Positions 46,893-56,158 of a stretch of 64,000 nt of DNA are shown one piece after another; the first letter of the stretch is position 1, and each line of letters opens with the position of its first letter. A model generated the notes under the pieces. The model was not told where the DNA came from. It saw nothing but the letters and a program-made list of their open reading frames with translations, and made no database searches. The stretch is from NCBI RefSeq assembly GCF_900102855.1, contig NZ_FMWD01000002.1, forward strand, positions 327,740 through 391,739, written 5' to 3'. Origin of the DNA: Thiohalomonas denitrificans. GTDB taxonomy: Bacteria; Pseudomonadota; Gammaproteobacteria; Thiohalomonadales; Thiohalomonadaceae. Made by a program: the position numbers and the translations under genes.

Positions 46893-47321
46893 ATGGAAAA
46901 CCCGCATGGAGAAGCCGTACACGACGGCTCTCTCGGCAAACACGATTTCGAAAGATTGTCCCACTTCCGTTATCGCCTGCGCTGTTTCCTGCGCCAGAGT
47001 GAAGATCTCTGCCGGGAACACGGTCTCACCCCATTGCAGTACCAGTTACTGTTACATCTAAAGGGATTTTCGGGACGGGAGTGGGCCACCGTCGGCGAAC
47101 TCGCAGAGCGCCTGCAGGCGAAACACCATGGCACAGTGGCCCTCATTGATCGCTGTCAGCAGGCGGGTCTGGTGGAGCGCCGGCCCGGCCGTCGGGACGG
47201 CCGGAAGATCGAAATCCATCTGCTACCCAAGGGCGACCGTGTCGTTACGGAGGTGGCACAGCTCCACCAGCCGGAACTGCGACTGCTGCAGGAGGAACTC
47301 CACTGGCCGGGTTGGGTATAA
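46893..47321 (+). CDS. MarR-family transcriptional regulator
   Basis: Starting at 46893 the product is 142 residues with the winged helix-turn-helix of MarR proteins (WATVGELAERLQAKHHGTV, then the wing RRPGRRDGRKIEIHLL). It lies divergent from the Yip1 gene and may control it and itself through the 70-base spacer. Confidence 0.88.
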   Translation: MENPHGEAVHDGSLGKHDFERLSHFRYRLRCFLRQSEDLCREHGLTPLQYQLLLHLKGFSGREWATVGELAERLQAKHHGTVALIDRCQQAGLVERRPGRRDGRKIEIHLLPKGDRVVTEVAQLHQPELRLLQEELHWPGWV

Positions 47322-47470
47322 ATCCGCTCCCGGCGGATTGGTGCACTTGAAAGGCGCGCCGGCCTGTCCCTCGCGATGCAGGTCGGGCTTTAGCCCGTCG
47401 AACTCCGATGACGGCTGAAGGCGACCTAGAGGGGATCGGGTGGTCGGGCGATGGAGAATCCAGGTGTCTC

Positions 47471-47571
47471 CGTCATTCCCGCGTAGGCGGGAATCCAGAG
47501 AACAGAAGCATCGCTCAAAATGGATCCCCGCCTACCCCCCCGCCTGCGCGGCTGTGACAGGGGATGACGGA
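47471..47571. repeat. Palindromic intergenic repeat
   Basis: CGTCATTCCCGCGTAGGCGG near 47471 and the complementary end GGGATGACGG near 47561 form an imperfect inverted repeat with internal GGATCCCCGCC. It resembles the short palindromic repeats scattered in many proteobacterial genomes. The rest of 47322-47624 holds no supportable gene. Confidence 0.65.
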
Positions 47572-47624
47572 TTTCCTGCGCCGTGCGCGATCACCCGGGC
47601 GAGCAGTTACATCCAGGTAAACCA

Positions 47625-48059
47625 CTACAGGTGCTCCAGCTGCGCAGCCCGCTCGAAGGCAGCCCTGGCGCCCGTCGGATCACCCCGCTGCTCCCGGGCC
47701 GCCCCGATGATGCGCCAGTTCTCCGCCAGCAGGGAACGATTGGAACCGACCCAGGAATTGGAACGGGCAGCCATCTGTTCGGCCTGGCGGTAATCGCCAC
47801 GCTGCAGGTACACCCGCGCCAGCTCCTGCCACAGCAGGGGATTTCGGGGTTCGATGCGCAAGGCCCGCTCCAGCACCGCGATGGCCTGCGGGAACCGCCC
47901 GGCACTGGTTTCGGCACTGGCCGCGGCCAACAATTCCGCCACAGCCGGATTTTGTGGGGTGGTGGCTGGTGTGGGAGGCTGCATCGCGCAGCCCGATACC
48001 AGCGAAGCCAGAATCAGCCCGAAAAAGACAGCACGACGTACAGGTTTTATCATCTTCAA
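47625..48059 (-). CDS. TPR lipoprotein
   Basis: The 144-residue precursor has a lipobox (LASLVSGCAMQ) and two to three TPR units (RFPQAIAVLERALRIEPRN, WQELARVYLQRGDYRQAEQM, GDPTGARAAFERAAQLE). It lies downstream of the PBP1b gene in the same direction, which suggests a cell-wall-related role; activators of PBP1b can be lipoproteins, but that link is inference. Confidence 0.8.
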   Translation of the reverse strand: MKMIKPVRRAVFFGLILASLVSGCAMQPPTPATTPQNPAVAELLAAASAETSAGRFPQAIAVLERALRIEPRNPLLWQELARVYLQRGDYRQAEQMAARSNSWVGSNRSLLAENWRIIGAAREQRGDPTGARAAFERAAQLEHL

Positions 48060-48123
48060 ATCACCTTGCTCCGGAACGGCCGCTGCTCTGCGTCCGCCCT
48101 ACAAAAATTGTTCGCCAAGCGGC

Positions 48124-50427
48124 TCAGCGGAAAAGTCTTTTGAACCAGTTGCCTTTGGAGCGTGCACAAGGAGCATGCTCGGTGGGAGCGGACCCACGGA
48201 CAAAAGGTAGCTCCACCGCGCCGGGACACTCGCTATCGGCTCGCAGTCCGGAAGCCGGTTCGGTCCAGACCAGCTCCATGGTATCGGGTAGTGGCAGCGA
48301 AAGCGGCTCGGCATCGAGACGGGACATCAAGTCACCCCACACCCTCATGGCACCGCTGGCACCGGTGAGCGAAGTCGGACGATTATCATCGAAACCGTTC
48401 CATACCACCGCGACCCGATCCCCGCTATAGCCGGCAAACCAGGAATCCCGCATGTCGTCCGTAGTGCCGGTTTTCCCTGCCACCGACAGCCCCCGGGGCA
48501 GCTGGCTCTGCAGACCCTGCGCCGTCCCTTCCTTAACCACGCTCTGCAAAGCCGCCGTAACCAGGTAGGCCGACGCCGGATCCACCACCTGTTCCACAGC
48601 CAGTGGATAGCGCTGCAGCGGCTTGCCGTTCGGGGTCAATACTTCACGGATGGCCCGGAGCGGCACCCGGAATCCGCCGCTGGCAAGGGTCTGATACATC
48701 TGGGCGACCTCCAGAGGCGACAGTGCGACGGCCCCCAGCAGCGTGGATGCATAAGGCGGCAGATCCCGCTGGACGCCAAGCTTGCGGGCCGTGTCGAGCA
48801 CCTCGGGTACGCCGACTTCGCGACCGAGGCGGGCGGCGGCGATGTTATAGGACTCGGCAAGCGCCCGCCAGAGGGGCACCTGTCCGTGACTCTGGCGGTC
48901 GTAGTTGTTGGGCGACCAGTCCGGACGGCCGGCTTCCTTCCAGAGCAGCGGTTCGTCATCCAGCAGCGTGGCCAGGGTATAGCGGGAAGGATCAGAGAGC
49001 GCCGTCAGATAGATGGCTGGCTTCAGCACCGAACCGACGGGCCGGTTGGAGTCCAAGGCCCGGTTGAAACCGGGGAAACGCGGGTCGCGACCGCCCACCA
49101 GTGCCTGAACCTCCCCGTTCTGCGTGTCGGTCACGATCACGGCCCCTTGCAGCTTCTGGTCCGGGCTGCTGTCCAGCCGGTTGAGACGGCTGGTGAGCGC
49201 ATGCTCGGCGACGGCCTGCACCCGGGGGTCAAGGGTGGTGAAGATCTGCAGCCCTTCCGACTGCAGGTCCGAATCGCGGTAGTCACGGGACAGCTGTCGG
49301 CGTACCAGATCCAGAAAGGCCGGATAGCGGGTGGTCCCCATGGCCGGCTTGTCGATGATGCCGAGCGGCGCTGCGCTGGCCTGCAGGTACTGCTCATCGG
49401 AAATGAAGCCCTGCTGGCGCATCAGCGTCAGGGTAAGATTGCGTCGCTTCAAGGCTCGTTCGGGTTGGCGATGGGGGTCGTACCAGGAGGGTCCCTTTAC
49501 CATCCCCACCAGCAGCGCCGACTCGGCGAGGCTCAGGTTCCGGAGCTGCTCACCAAAATAGAATTGCGCTCCGAGCCCGAAGCCATGGATCGCACGGTTG
49601 CGATCCTGCCCCAGATAGACCTCGTTGATGTACGTTTCGAGGATGTCGTTTTTCTCGTAGTGCACCTCCAGCAGCAGGGCCATCACCATTTCGGTGAACT
49701 TTCGGCGCAGGGTGCGCTCCGGTGTCAGGAAAAAGTTTTTTACCAGCTGCTGGGTGATGGTGCTCCCCCCCTGCACGCCTCTCCCCGAAAGCGTGCTCAC
49801 CAATGCCCGCGCCATAGCCATCGGGTCGATACCCCGATGCAAATAGAATTTGCGGTCTTCGACCGCAAGCAGCGCGTTGACCAGTGCCTTCGGCACACCG
49901 TCCAGCCTCACCAGCACACGATCTTCGTTGTGGGCCGGGTATATACCACCGATGTACTCGGGATCGAGCCGCACCAGGTTCAGGGGCCCGCCGGCGCCGG
50001 AGAGTTCTCGCACGCCATGGTCACCAAAGGAGACCTGCAGCGACAGCGAAGGCTGGGGGCCGTCCCAGAAGGTGAGCGGTCGGGTGACCAGCCGGAAGTC
50101 GTCACCGCGGCGCTCGAAGCGCCCGGGCTGCTGGCCGCGCAGCCCCTCCCGATAGCCGACCTGTTGCAGCTCTTTGACAAACGTATCGGCGCTCACCCTG
50201 GCGCCGGGAAAGAGCTCCAGGGGGCGGGCGTAGACCCGGGCCGGCAGCGCGAAACGGCGCCCCTCGAACTGGTCACGGACCCGGTAATCGAGCCAGGCCA
50301 CGAATACCGCCCCCACCAAGAAAACGGCCAGCAGGCCCAGATGGAACCACCGGTTCTCGGCAAGTCGACGCAATACACCTTTCTTTTTCGAAGTCTTCTT
50401 TTTCTGTTTCCGGGCCACTACCGCCAC
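48124..50427 (-). CDS. mrcB: Penicillin-binding protein 1B
   Basis: The 767-residue protein starts with GTG at 50427. It has a short basic cytoplasmic end, one transmembrane segment, a UB2H domain, a GT51 glycosyltransferase (EDRKFYLHRGIDP, GGSTITQQLVKNFFL) and a class A transpeptidase with SVLKP, SYN and KTGTTDD motifs. It polymerises and cross-links peptidoglycan. The length and UB2H domain fit PBP1B rather than PBP1A. The C-terminus continues about 60 residues past the catalytic core with two cysteines. Confidence 0.96.
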   Translation of the reverse strand: MAVVARKQKKKTSKKKGVLRRLAENRWFHLGLLAVFLVGAVFVAWLDYRVRDQFEGRRFALPARVYARPLELFPGARVSADTFVKELQQVGYREGLRGQQPGRFERRGDDFRLVTRPLTFWDGPQPSLSLQVSFGDHGVRELSGAGGPLNLVRLDPEYIGGIYPAHNEDRVLVRLDGVPKALVNALLAVEDRKFYLHRGIDPMAMARALVSTLSGRGVQGGSTITQQLVKNFFLTPERTLRRKFTEMVMALLLEVHYEKNDILETYINEVYLGQDRNRAIHGFGLGAQFYFGEQLRNLSLAESALLVGMVKGPSWYDPHRQPERALKRRNLTLTLMRQQGFISDEQYLQASAAPLGIIDKPAMGTTRYPAFLDLVRRQLSRDYRDSDLQSEGLQIFTTLDPRVQAVAEHALTSRLNRLDSSPDQKLQGAVIVTDTQNGEVQALVGGRDPRFPGFNRALDSNRPVGSVLKPAIYLTALSDPSRYTLATLLDDEPLLWKEAGRPDWSPNNYDRQSHGQVPLWRALAESYNIAAARLGREVGVPEVLDTARKLGVQRDLPPYASTLLGAVALSPLEVAQMYQTLASGGFRVPLRAIREVLTPNGKPLQRYPLAVEQVVDPASAYLVTAALQSVVKEGTAQGLQSQLPRGLSVAGKTGTTDDMRDSWFAGYSGDRVAVVWNGFDDNRPTSLTGASGAMRVWGDLMSRLDAEPLSLPLPDTMELVWTEPASGLRADSECPGAVELPFVRGSAPTEHAPCARSKGNWFKRLFR

Positions 50428-50771
50428 CTGTGTCAGAGAAACGCAGAAAACCGCACCTGGCGGGTTTCTCCCGTCAGTGGGATACGCGATTTTGCCCGAA
50501 ACCGGGCGCTTTTGCTGTGTTGTTAGTCCCGCAAGTGGCCAAAAACTACCATGGGGGCGCCGCGACCTGCGCCGATCACCAGACGCTATCCACCAAAGGG
50601 AGCGGAGCTTTCTCCGGAGAGAGGGTGGTTCAGGATGATCAGTACCAGGGTACCGAGCGCCAACACTGAGGAAGAGCTACGGCGCCGAACAGATCGCTGC
50701 TCCAAGGCAAATGCGCGTGCTTGCAGAGTCGGCCGCCGGGCTGCCGCTGGAAGAGCCGAACGGGACAGGAA
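50428..50771. other. Intergenic stretch upstream of hipBA
   Basis: No supportable gene. It contains the mrcB upstream region on the left and short frames without recognisable features. The hipBA operator begins at 50772. Confidence 0.5.
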
Positions 50772-50791
50772 ATGACCAGATTGATGGTCAT
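50772..50791. promoter_or_regulatory. Palindromic operator upstream of hipBA
   Basis: ATGACCA at 50772-50778 pairs perfectly with TGGTCAT at 50785-50791 across 6 bases. Related half-sites TGGTCAT occur again near 50815 and 50880. HipB proteins autoregulate their operon through repeated palindromes, so these are the likely binding sites. Confidence 0.6.
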
Positions 50792-50913
50792 TAATGGCCT
50801 TCACGCCTGTTGTCGTGGTCATTATGCTTGACGAGCCGTCCAAATGAATGGATAGTTTAATAGGCATGAAGTGGCCTGATGGTCATCATATCGATCAATT
50901 TGGGGCGAGCTGG

Positions 50914-51246
50914 ATGGCAAAAGAGAGAACCTATTCCCGGTACACACGCGAAGCCGTGACCTTGCTGGCCAAGCAAATCCGCCTCGGGCGCAAGCAGCGC
51001 AGGTGGACCGAGCACGAGCTGGCCGACCGCGCCGGTATCTCGCGGGCGACGCTCCAGAAGATCGAAAAGGGGGACATGGGCGTTGCCATCGGGCTGGTGT
51101 TCGAGGTGGCGGCGTTGGTCGGCGTTACCTTGTTCGATGAGGAGCGCGCCTCGCTGGCCATGCACATCACCCGTACGGACGACAAGCTGGCCTTGTTGCC
51201 GGGTGCCGTGCGCAATCGCGGAAAGCCGGTAGATGATGAGTTCTGA
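50914..51246 (+). CDS. HipB-like antitoxin (HTH)
   Basis: With the start at 50914 the product is 110 residues and has an XRE-type helix-turn-helix (WTEHELADRAGISRATLQKIE). A longer frame from 50848 would include operator sequence. It overlaps the hipA-like gene by 14 bases, the normal antitoxin-toxin arrangement. Confidence 0.85.
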   Translation: MAKERTYSRYTREAVTLLAKQIRLGRKQRRWTEHELADRAGISRATLQKIEKGDMGVAIGLVFEVAALVGVTLFDEERASLAMHITRTDDKLALLPGAVRNRGKPVDDEF

Positions 51247-52540
51247 GGGACGGTACAGCGAAGCCTTTGTCTGGGTATGGCTGCCCGGTGCCGTCGAGCC
51301 GGTCGTGGCGGGCAAGCTATCCGCTGAAGGCGAGCACCTGATTTTCAATTACGGCAAGAGCTATCTTGCCCGGGAAAACGCCATCCCCCTCTATGACCCC
51401 GAGTTGCCTCTGCGACCGGGGCTCATTCCCCTGCTGCCGGGCTTGAGCATGCCGGCCTGCATCCGTGACGGCTCGCCGGATGCCTGGGGCCGGCGCGTCA
51501 TCATCAATAGAAAGCTCGGCACCAGAGGGGCGAAGGCGGACACGGCCCAGCTCGACGAGCTGACCTATCTACTGGAATCCGGTTCGAACCGGATCGGCGC
51601 CTTCGATTTTCAGCACTCGGCCACCGAGTACGTGCCGAGAGGATCGGAGAACGCCTCTCTCGATCAGCTTGCGCAAGCCGCCGAGTTTGTCGAAATGGGC
51701 ATGCCGCTGAGCCCGGAACTCGATCAGGCGCTCCAGCACGGCACCTCCATCGGCGGTGCGCGCCCCAAGGCGCAGGTCGATGACGACGACAAGCAGTATA
51801 TTGCGAAGTTTTCCTCGACGACCGACCTCTACAGTGTCGTCAAGGCGGAGTTCGTCGCCATGCGCCTGGCCGCCCTGGCCGGGCTGAATGTGGCGAGCGT
51901 GTCGCTCACCAACTCCCTGCACAAAGACGTGCTTCTGATTGAGCGCTTCGACCGCGTGCCTTCCGGGGCCGGGTGGCAGCGCAAGATCATGGTTTCCGCG
52001 CTCACCATGCTGGCGCTCGATGAAATGATGGCGCGTTATGCCAGCTACCAAGACCTCGCGGAACTCGTCCGCCACCGTTTCACCGATGCGTCCGCCACCC
52101 TGCGCGAACTCTATTCACGGCTCGTCTTCAACATCCTGTGCGGCAATACCGACGATCATGCGCGGAATCACGCGGCCTTCTGGGACGGGCAAACGCTTCA
52201 CCTGACCCCGGCCTACGATATCTGTCCGCAAAGCCGGACCGGCAACGAAGCCACTCAAGCCATGCTGATTGCCGGTGACGATCGCATGAGCCGGGTCTCG
52301 TCCTGTCTGAATGCGTCGGCACATTTTCTGCTGTCTCGCGCCGAGGCCATTGCCATCGTGGAACACCAGCTCACCAGCATCGTCGATCACTGGGATGCCG
52401 TATGCGTCGAAGCCGGTCTCACGGTGACGGATCGGGCGTTCCTGTGGGGCCGCCAATTCCTCAATCCGTACGCCTTTGAAGACCTCGATGGCGACGCGGG
52501 CCACCTGAAGACCATGGCCGATACGGCACGCTCCCGTTAG
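51233..52540 (+). CDS. HipA-like serine/threonine kinase toxin
   Basis: The 435-residue protein has the HipA fold: an N-terminal HipA domain, a glycine-rich loop GTSIGGARPKAQVDD, catalytic-loop residues in FNILCGNTDDHARNHAAFW and the metal-binding YDICPQ. HipA kinases phosphorylate glutamyl-tRNA synthetase or similar targets and cause dormancy; the target here is unknown. Key residues look intact, so the module is probably active. Confidence 0.9.
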   Translation: MMSSEGRYSEAFVWVWLPGAVEPVVAGKLSAEGEHLIFNYGKSYLARENAIPLYDPELPLRPGLIPLLPGLSMPACIRDGSPDAWGRRVIINRKLGTRGAKADTAQLDELTYLLESGSNRIGAFDFQHSATEYVPRGSENASLDQLAQAAEFVEMGMPLSPELDQALQHGTSIGGARPKAQVDDDDKQYIAKFSSTTDLYSVVKAEFVAMRLAALAGLNVASVSLTNSLHKDVLLIERFDRVPSGAGWQRKIMVSALTMLALDEMMARYASYQDLAELVRHRFTDASATLRELYSRLVFNILCGNTDDHARNHAAFWDGQTLHLTPAYDICPQSRTGNEATQAMLIAGDDRMSRVSSCLNASAHFLLSRAEAIAIVEHQLTSIVDHWDAVCVEAGLTVTDRAFLWGRQFLNPYAFEDLDGDAGHLKTMADTARSR

Positions 52541-52981
52541 CTCCACCTGATATAGACCGAACCGCAGCACTTGGTAGTCAACCGGGACACCGATTGCAAG
52601 GAAACGCCGACACCGGCTACTCCGGCATGGCCTACTTGCGACGCCTGCCCCATCGACGCGTTGCAGATTGACGCTCATTTGTCACGAATATCGGTGGCCA
52701 CGAAGCGAATACCGAAACCGCCAAGACGATCAGCGCTTGGCAAACCGTCATCCCGGCCAGAAAAGTTACTCTGATTCTATTTATGGACCCTATCTATACT
52801 TGTTACTGAAACTTCGGCGCCGCTTTTGCGGGTGGCCTGGCACCGATCGTTAGGGCCGCCGTCGGTCAACGGAGTTGATTCCCGATGAGTCTCGCAATAA
52901 CGGAGCCAACCCACTCAAACACTTCTCAACGTGATCAGCTCCTGATCGAGTCCCTTCATGACAAGGTTTTCTCCGACCTCA
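52541..52981. other. Intergenic stretch with possible gene fragment
   Basis: No complete gene is supportable. A 50-codon frame from ATG at 52889 (starting MSLAITEPTHSNTSQRDQLL) runs into the 3' end of the converging gene and looks like a cut-off start of a gene. This lies at the left edge of the accessory region. Confidence 0.4.
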
Positions 52982-53437
52982 CTAAAACTTCCATAGCCGC
53001 AATATCATTTTCCAATCGCCATGGTTGGCGAAGATAACCTCTCCAGCAATAGGCATCGGCGAGGTTTCGTTGGCACCTCGGCTAGATTTCGGCACAAGAA
53101 CGAGAATGCCTGTTAGGCAGTTCGGAGAAACATACATGTCACTAACCCGAAACCTCTGTGCGTATTCTGCCTCTTCGCGCCAACTGTCGATCAAGCCCGA
53201 GCGTAGTTCAGGGCGTTCATTCAGGCGCATTTCGAGAAGGGCTCTTCCCGTACCGCCAGACTTCTTCAGGAAAGCATCGATATCGCCTCGTGCTTGATCT
53301 TCAACGATCTCTTTGTAGATCCCAGCCAACTCAGCCTGACACTCGCCGTTTTCGGCGGCAATAGCGCCGCTTGAGATGAACAAAAGGAAAAAGACCGAAG
53401 CTAAAGCGATGATTCGTTCTATCGAAAGATTGTCCAT
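52982..53437 (-). CDS. Secreted hypothetical protein
   Basis: The start at 53437 gives a 151-residue precursor with a signal peptide (IIALASVFFLLFISSGAIAA) and a mature part with two cysteines, including SPNCLTGILVLVPKS. No family was recognised. Lower GC than the core genes and a group II intron end just upstream mark it as acquired. Confidence 0.7.
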   Translation of the reverse strand: MDNLSIERIIALASVFFLLFISSGAIAAENGECQAELAGIYKEIVEDQARGDIDAFLKKSGGTGRALLEMRLNERPELRSGLIDSWREEAEYAQRFRVSDMYVSPNCLTGILVLVPKSSRGANETSPMPIAGEVIFANHGDWKMILRLWKF

Positions 53438-53464
53438 GTTTTGTCTCCCGCCGCCGCCGAGTAG

Positions 53465-53540
53465 CAAGGAGACCGTTACCGGCCCCCCCGCCCTCTAAGA
53501 CCGTGCGTGCGGGTTTCCTCGCACACGGCTCAAGTCCTTC
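53465..53540 (-). other. 3' end of a group II intron (domains V-VI)
   Basis: On the minus strand GAGCCGTGTGCGAGG, a short AAAC-type loop and CCGCACGCACGG form the 34-base domain V hairpin (about 53498-53531) with the catalytic AGC at its base, followed by TTAGAGGG and a short G/C-rich hairpin as domain VI. No intron-encoded reverse transcriptase is present, so only the 3' end remains. Group IIC introns often insert beside attC sites or terminators, which fits the cassette region. Confidence 0.75.
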
Positions 53541-53545
53541 AACAC

Positions 53546-53636
53546 CAGCATTACCCGGACATAGTCCGCCGCGGATCGCCAGACCCGCGAATTTCGCTCG
53601 CACCGAGTTCTGCTGCTGACCCAAAATTGTCCCTAT
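53546..53636 (+). repeat. Deletion derivative of the RAYT-type element
   Basis: It starts with CATTACCCGGACA, as does the left flank of the transposase gene (54556), and then jumps to CCGCCGCGGATC, the start of the right flank (55652), continuing to CCCAAAATTGT. It thus joins both element ends without the transposase gene, like a non-autonomous copy. Confidence 0.65.
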
Positions 53637-53681
53637 ACTCTGGAAAATTGTTCGATACCGACATATCAGGAGGGAGCCTAA

Positions 53682-54509
53682 ATGAAAAAGCTTATTGGTT
53701 CAGTGTTGGCGGTGATCATACATGGTCTCTTCTTTCAAACAGCATTAGCAGAGGACGGAAAAACAGCTTTGGTGCCTTTACCCTCAGTCGAGGACTTCAC
53801 GAGGGGTAATGATGGCTGGAGCTTCGGCCTGGGCCTGGGTGTTGAGTACGAATCTGCGTACGAAGGGTCGGATGAATACGACTTCGAAGTCGATCCTGCT
53901 GGTGCGGTACAATGGCGCAGCGGTGATGATATTTTCTTCTGGGCGGGTGAGGCGCTGGGGTGGCGTGGTCTTCGTTCTAGTACGTGGCTATTCGAGGCCG
54001 CGGTGGGTCTCGATGAGGGTCGTGAAGAAAGTGATTCCGATGACGGTCGTTTGGATGGTCTCGGTGATCGAGATGAGGATGCTGAACTCGTGCTGCAAGT
54101 ACGTCGTGCTTTTGATGCCGATTGGCGTTATTGGCTGGATGGTCGAGTTGTAACCGGTGATAACGGAAGTCTTGGTCTTTTTGGAGTGGGGCGCCGCTTC
54201 GGCGACCAGAACGACGGAACCGGTCATGAAATTGCTATCGCTGTGGTATTTCACGATAGCGATTTTGCCAATAAAGATTTTGGTATAGACGCAGAGCAGT
54301 CAGCTGCATCGGGACTGAATGAGACCAATCTGAGTGGAGGATTTCGCTCGGTTGGGGCCAATTACAATTATCGTCATTATATTAACGAGAATTGGCAGAT
54401 TTTCGGCGAGGCGGTATATGAGCGGTATAGTAGCGACATTGAGGATAGCCCAATCGCACGCAACAACTATGAAGCCGAAGTAGGCGCCGGATTTATTTAC
54501 GTATTCTAG
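53682..54509 (+). CDS. MipA/OmpV family outer membrane protein
   Basis: The 275-residue precursor has a signal peptide (GLFFQTALA) and a beta-barrel pattern ending in FIYVF, with the family start WSFGLGLGVEYESAYEGSD. MipA/OmpV proteins are outer membrane barrels; MipA links murein synthases and hydrolases in E. coli. The stop is followed by GCCTAACGGCC, which could be the first half of an attC site cut by the downstream element. Confidence 0.88.
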   Translation: MKKLIGSVLAVIIHGLFFQTALAEDGKTALVPLPSVEDFTRGNDGWSFGLGLGVEYESAYEGSDEYDFEVDPAGAVQWRSGDDIFFWAGEALGWRGLRSSTWLFEAAVGLDEGREESDSDDGRLDGLGDRDEDAELVLQVRRAFDADWRYWLDGRVVTGDNGSLGLFGVGRRFGDQNDGTGHEIAIAVVFHDSDFANKDFGIDAEQSAASGLNETNLSGGFRSVGANYNYRHYINENWQIFGEAVYERYSSDIEDSPIARNNYEAEVGAGFIYVF

Positions 54510-54555
54510 ACCGCCTAACGGCCAGCTTGAGGCGGCGAGGGCAGCGCGACAGAAG

Positions 54556-55722
54556 AGCATTACCCGGACACCCATCCCAAGCCATTGCCATCCTCGCCCA
54601 GTTCTGAGAGTCTGTAAACCCGCAGTGCCATCAAGGAATAGATGCCATGCCCAAACCAAGGAAAGCCCTCGTCTCGCTCGAGGCCACTCCCTACTACCAT
54701 TGCGTCGCCCGCTGCGTCCGCCGTGCCTTTCTTTGTGGTGAAGACGCCACCTCAGGCCACAACTTTGAGCACCGCCGCGACTGGATTCGGGAACGCTTGT
54801 TTCAGCTTTCCGAACTCTTCGCCCTGGACGTATGTGCCTATGCCATCCTTTCCAATCACTACCATCTCGTTCTGCACGTCGACCGCGAGGCCGCTCAGGG
54901 ATGGAATATCGCAGAGGTCCTTCACCGCTGGCATGCGCTGTTCTCCGGGAATGAGCTGACCCGTCGTTTTGAACGCGGGGAAACGCTTCTCCCTGCGGAA
55001 CTGCGCGTCGTCGATACCTTCGCGGAGCTATGGCGTTCGCGGCTGGCGGACATCAGCTGGTTCATGCGCTGTCTGAACGAGGAGATCGCCCGCAAGGCAA
55101 ATGAGGAAGATAACTGTACCGGCCGTTTCAAATCCCAGGCGCTGCTCGATGAGAAAGCGCTGGCGGCCTGTCTGGCCTACGTAGACCTCAATCCGGTCCG
55201 AGCGCAGATGGCACAGACGCCAGAGGCGTCTGACTTCACCTCCGTTCAGGAGCGAGCCGCCGCGGCAACGCAAGCGGAGCATCCCAATGAGACTCCATCA
55301 CAGCCGGCCCGCCTTCTGCCCTTCGCGGGGAACCCGCGCGAGCCGATGCCCAAGGGCTTGCCCTTTCGCCTCACCGACTACCTGGACCTGGTGGACTTCA
55401 CCGGACGGCTTATCCACGAGGGCAAGCGCGGTGCCATCCCCGAACACCTCCCGTCCATCCTCCAGCGCCTGGCGATCGATCCCAAGCAATGGGGTTATCT
55501 GACGACTCAGTTTGAGAGCCCCTTCAAGGGATTGGTGGGCGAGGCCCACAACCTCAAGCAGGCCTGCCAGCAACTCGGCTACCGACGAACACCCGGGATT
55601 GGCGCCTGCCGAACACTGCTGGCGTAGCCCCTTCTTTACTGTCGTGCTATTCCGCCGCGGATCACCAAACCCGCGAATTTCGCTCGCACCGAGTTCGGCT
55701 GCTGGCCCAAAATTGTTCCGAT
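54556..55722 (+). mobile_element. IS200-like/RAYT-type element
   Basis: The element has a 90-base left flank (54556-54645), the transposase gene and a right flank of about 70 bases from 55652. Both flanks recur elsewhere in the region: the left one at 56951-57040 (about 94% identical), the right one at 53566-53636. Exact ends are uncertain because these elements lack inverted repeats and target duplications. Confidence 0.6.
54647..55627 (+). CDS. REP-associated-type tyrosine transposase (Y1, HUH)
   Basis: The 326-residue protein is a Y1_Tnp domain transposase: the HUH motif is HYH at 71-73 in AILSNHYHLVLHVD, and the probable catalytic tyrosine is Tyr178 in AYVDLNPVRA. The extra C-terminal 130 residues are typical of the longer RAYT group. 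It acts on single-stranded DNA hairpins. The frame is intact. Confidence 0.88.
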   Translation: MPKPRKALVSLEATPYYHCVARCVRRAFLCGEDATSGHNFEHRRDWIRERLFQLSELFALDVCAYAILSNHYHLVLHVDREAAQGWNIAEVLHRWHALFSGNELTRRFERGETLLPAELRVVDTFAELWRSRLADISWFMRCLNEEIARKANEEDNCTGRFKSQALLDEKALAACLAYVDLNPVRAQMAQTPEASDFTSVQERAAAATQAEHPNETPSQPARLLPFAGNPREPMPKGLPFRLTDYLDLVDFTGRLIHEGKRGAIPEHLPSILQRLAIDPKQWGYLTTQFESPFKGLVGEAHNLKQACQQLGYRRTPGIGACRTLLA

Positions 55723-55727
55723 CAGGT

Positions 55728-56080
55728 CCGATTTACGCACGCCCTACCCTCGAATCCGGGAAAAATCGAATGGCCCGCGACCGCTCGCGGCGACTTTTTC
55801 CTTCCTCTCCTTACGATGGGTGTCCAGGTATGTTTAACGTCCCCGGAAGCAGACCGCCTCCGGCAGCAGGGGTAGCATGACCGGTCGCTCAGGCATCCCT
55901 GAGCCGATAACGCCCGAGCTGTCGCCCGGAACGCTGCAGTAATCCGATACCGTATCCCCGATCACTCAAGGGATGTGACCCCTTCTTACGCTACCCTCGA
56001 ATCCGATGAAAATCCAATGGCCCGCGACGGCACGCGGCAACTTTTTCCTTCCTCTCCTTACAATGGGTGTCCAGGTATTT
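55728..56080 (+). repeat. Tandem degenerate repeats with a desaturase-gene fragment
   Basis: About 90 bases at 55740-55830 (CCCTCGAATCC through GGGTGTCCAGG) recur at 55985-56076 with roughly 88% identity. Between them, 55886-55937 closely matches the reverse-complement end of the desaturase gene at 60594-60648, including the segment that encodes the last residues YRLRDA. No gene is supportable in 55628-56095. Confidence 0.65.
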
Positions 56081-56095
56081 CTATTTCCACTTACG

Positions 56096-56158
56096 TTCAA
56101 CTGCAGGATAAGGTCGCGGCTCGCTTCACTCGCGCGACCTATCCTTATTCGTTATACT
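56096..56158 (-). repeat. attC site A (cassette recombination site)
   Basis: On the minus strand the core site GTATAAC is followed by AATAAGGATAGGTCGC, a palindromic centre around GAGTGAAGCGAGC, the complementary GCGACCTTATCC and the core GTTGAAC (GTTRRRY). It folds as a 60-base hairpin typical of attC. Its R'' core GTATAAC is the complement of the GTTATAC found at the upstream end of the same cassette (56832-56838). Confidence 0.85.

Noticed and set aside
48886..50526. 546-codon plus-strand frame
   Set aside because: It is antisense to the PBP1b gene, which has all catalytic motifs.
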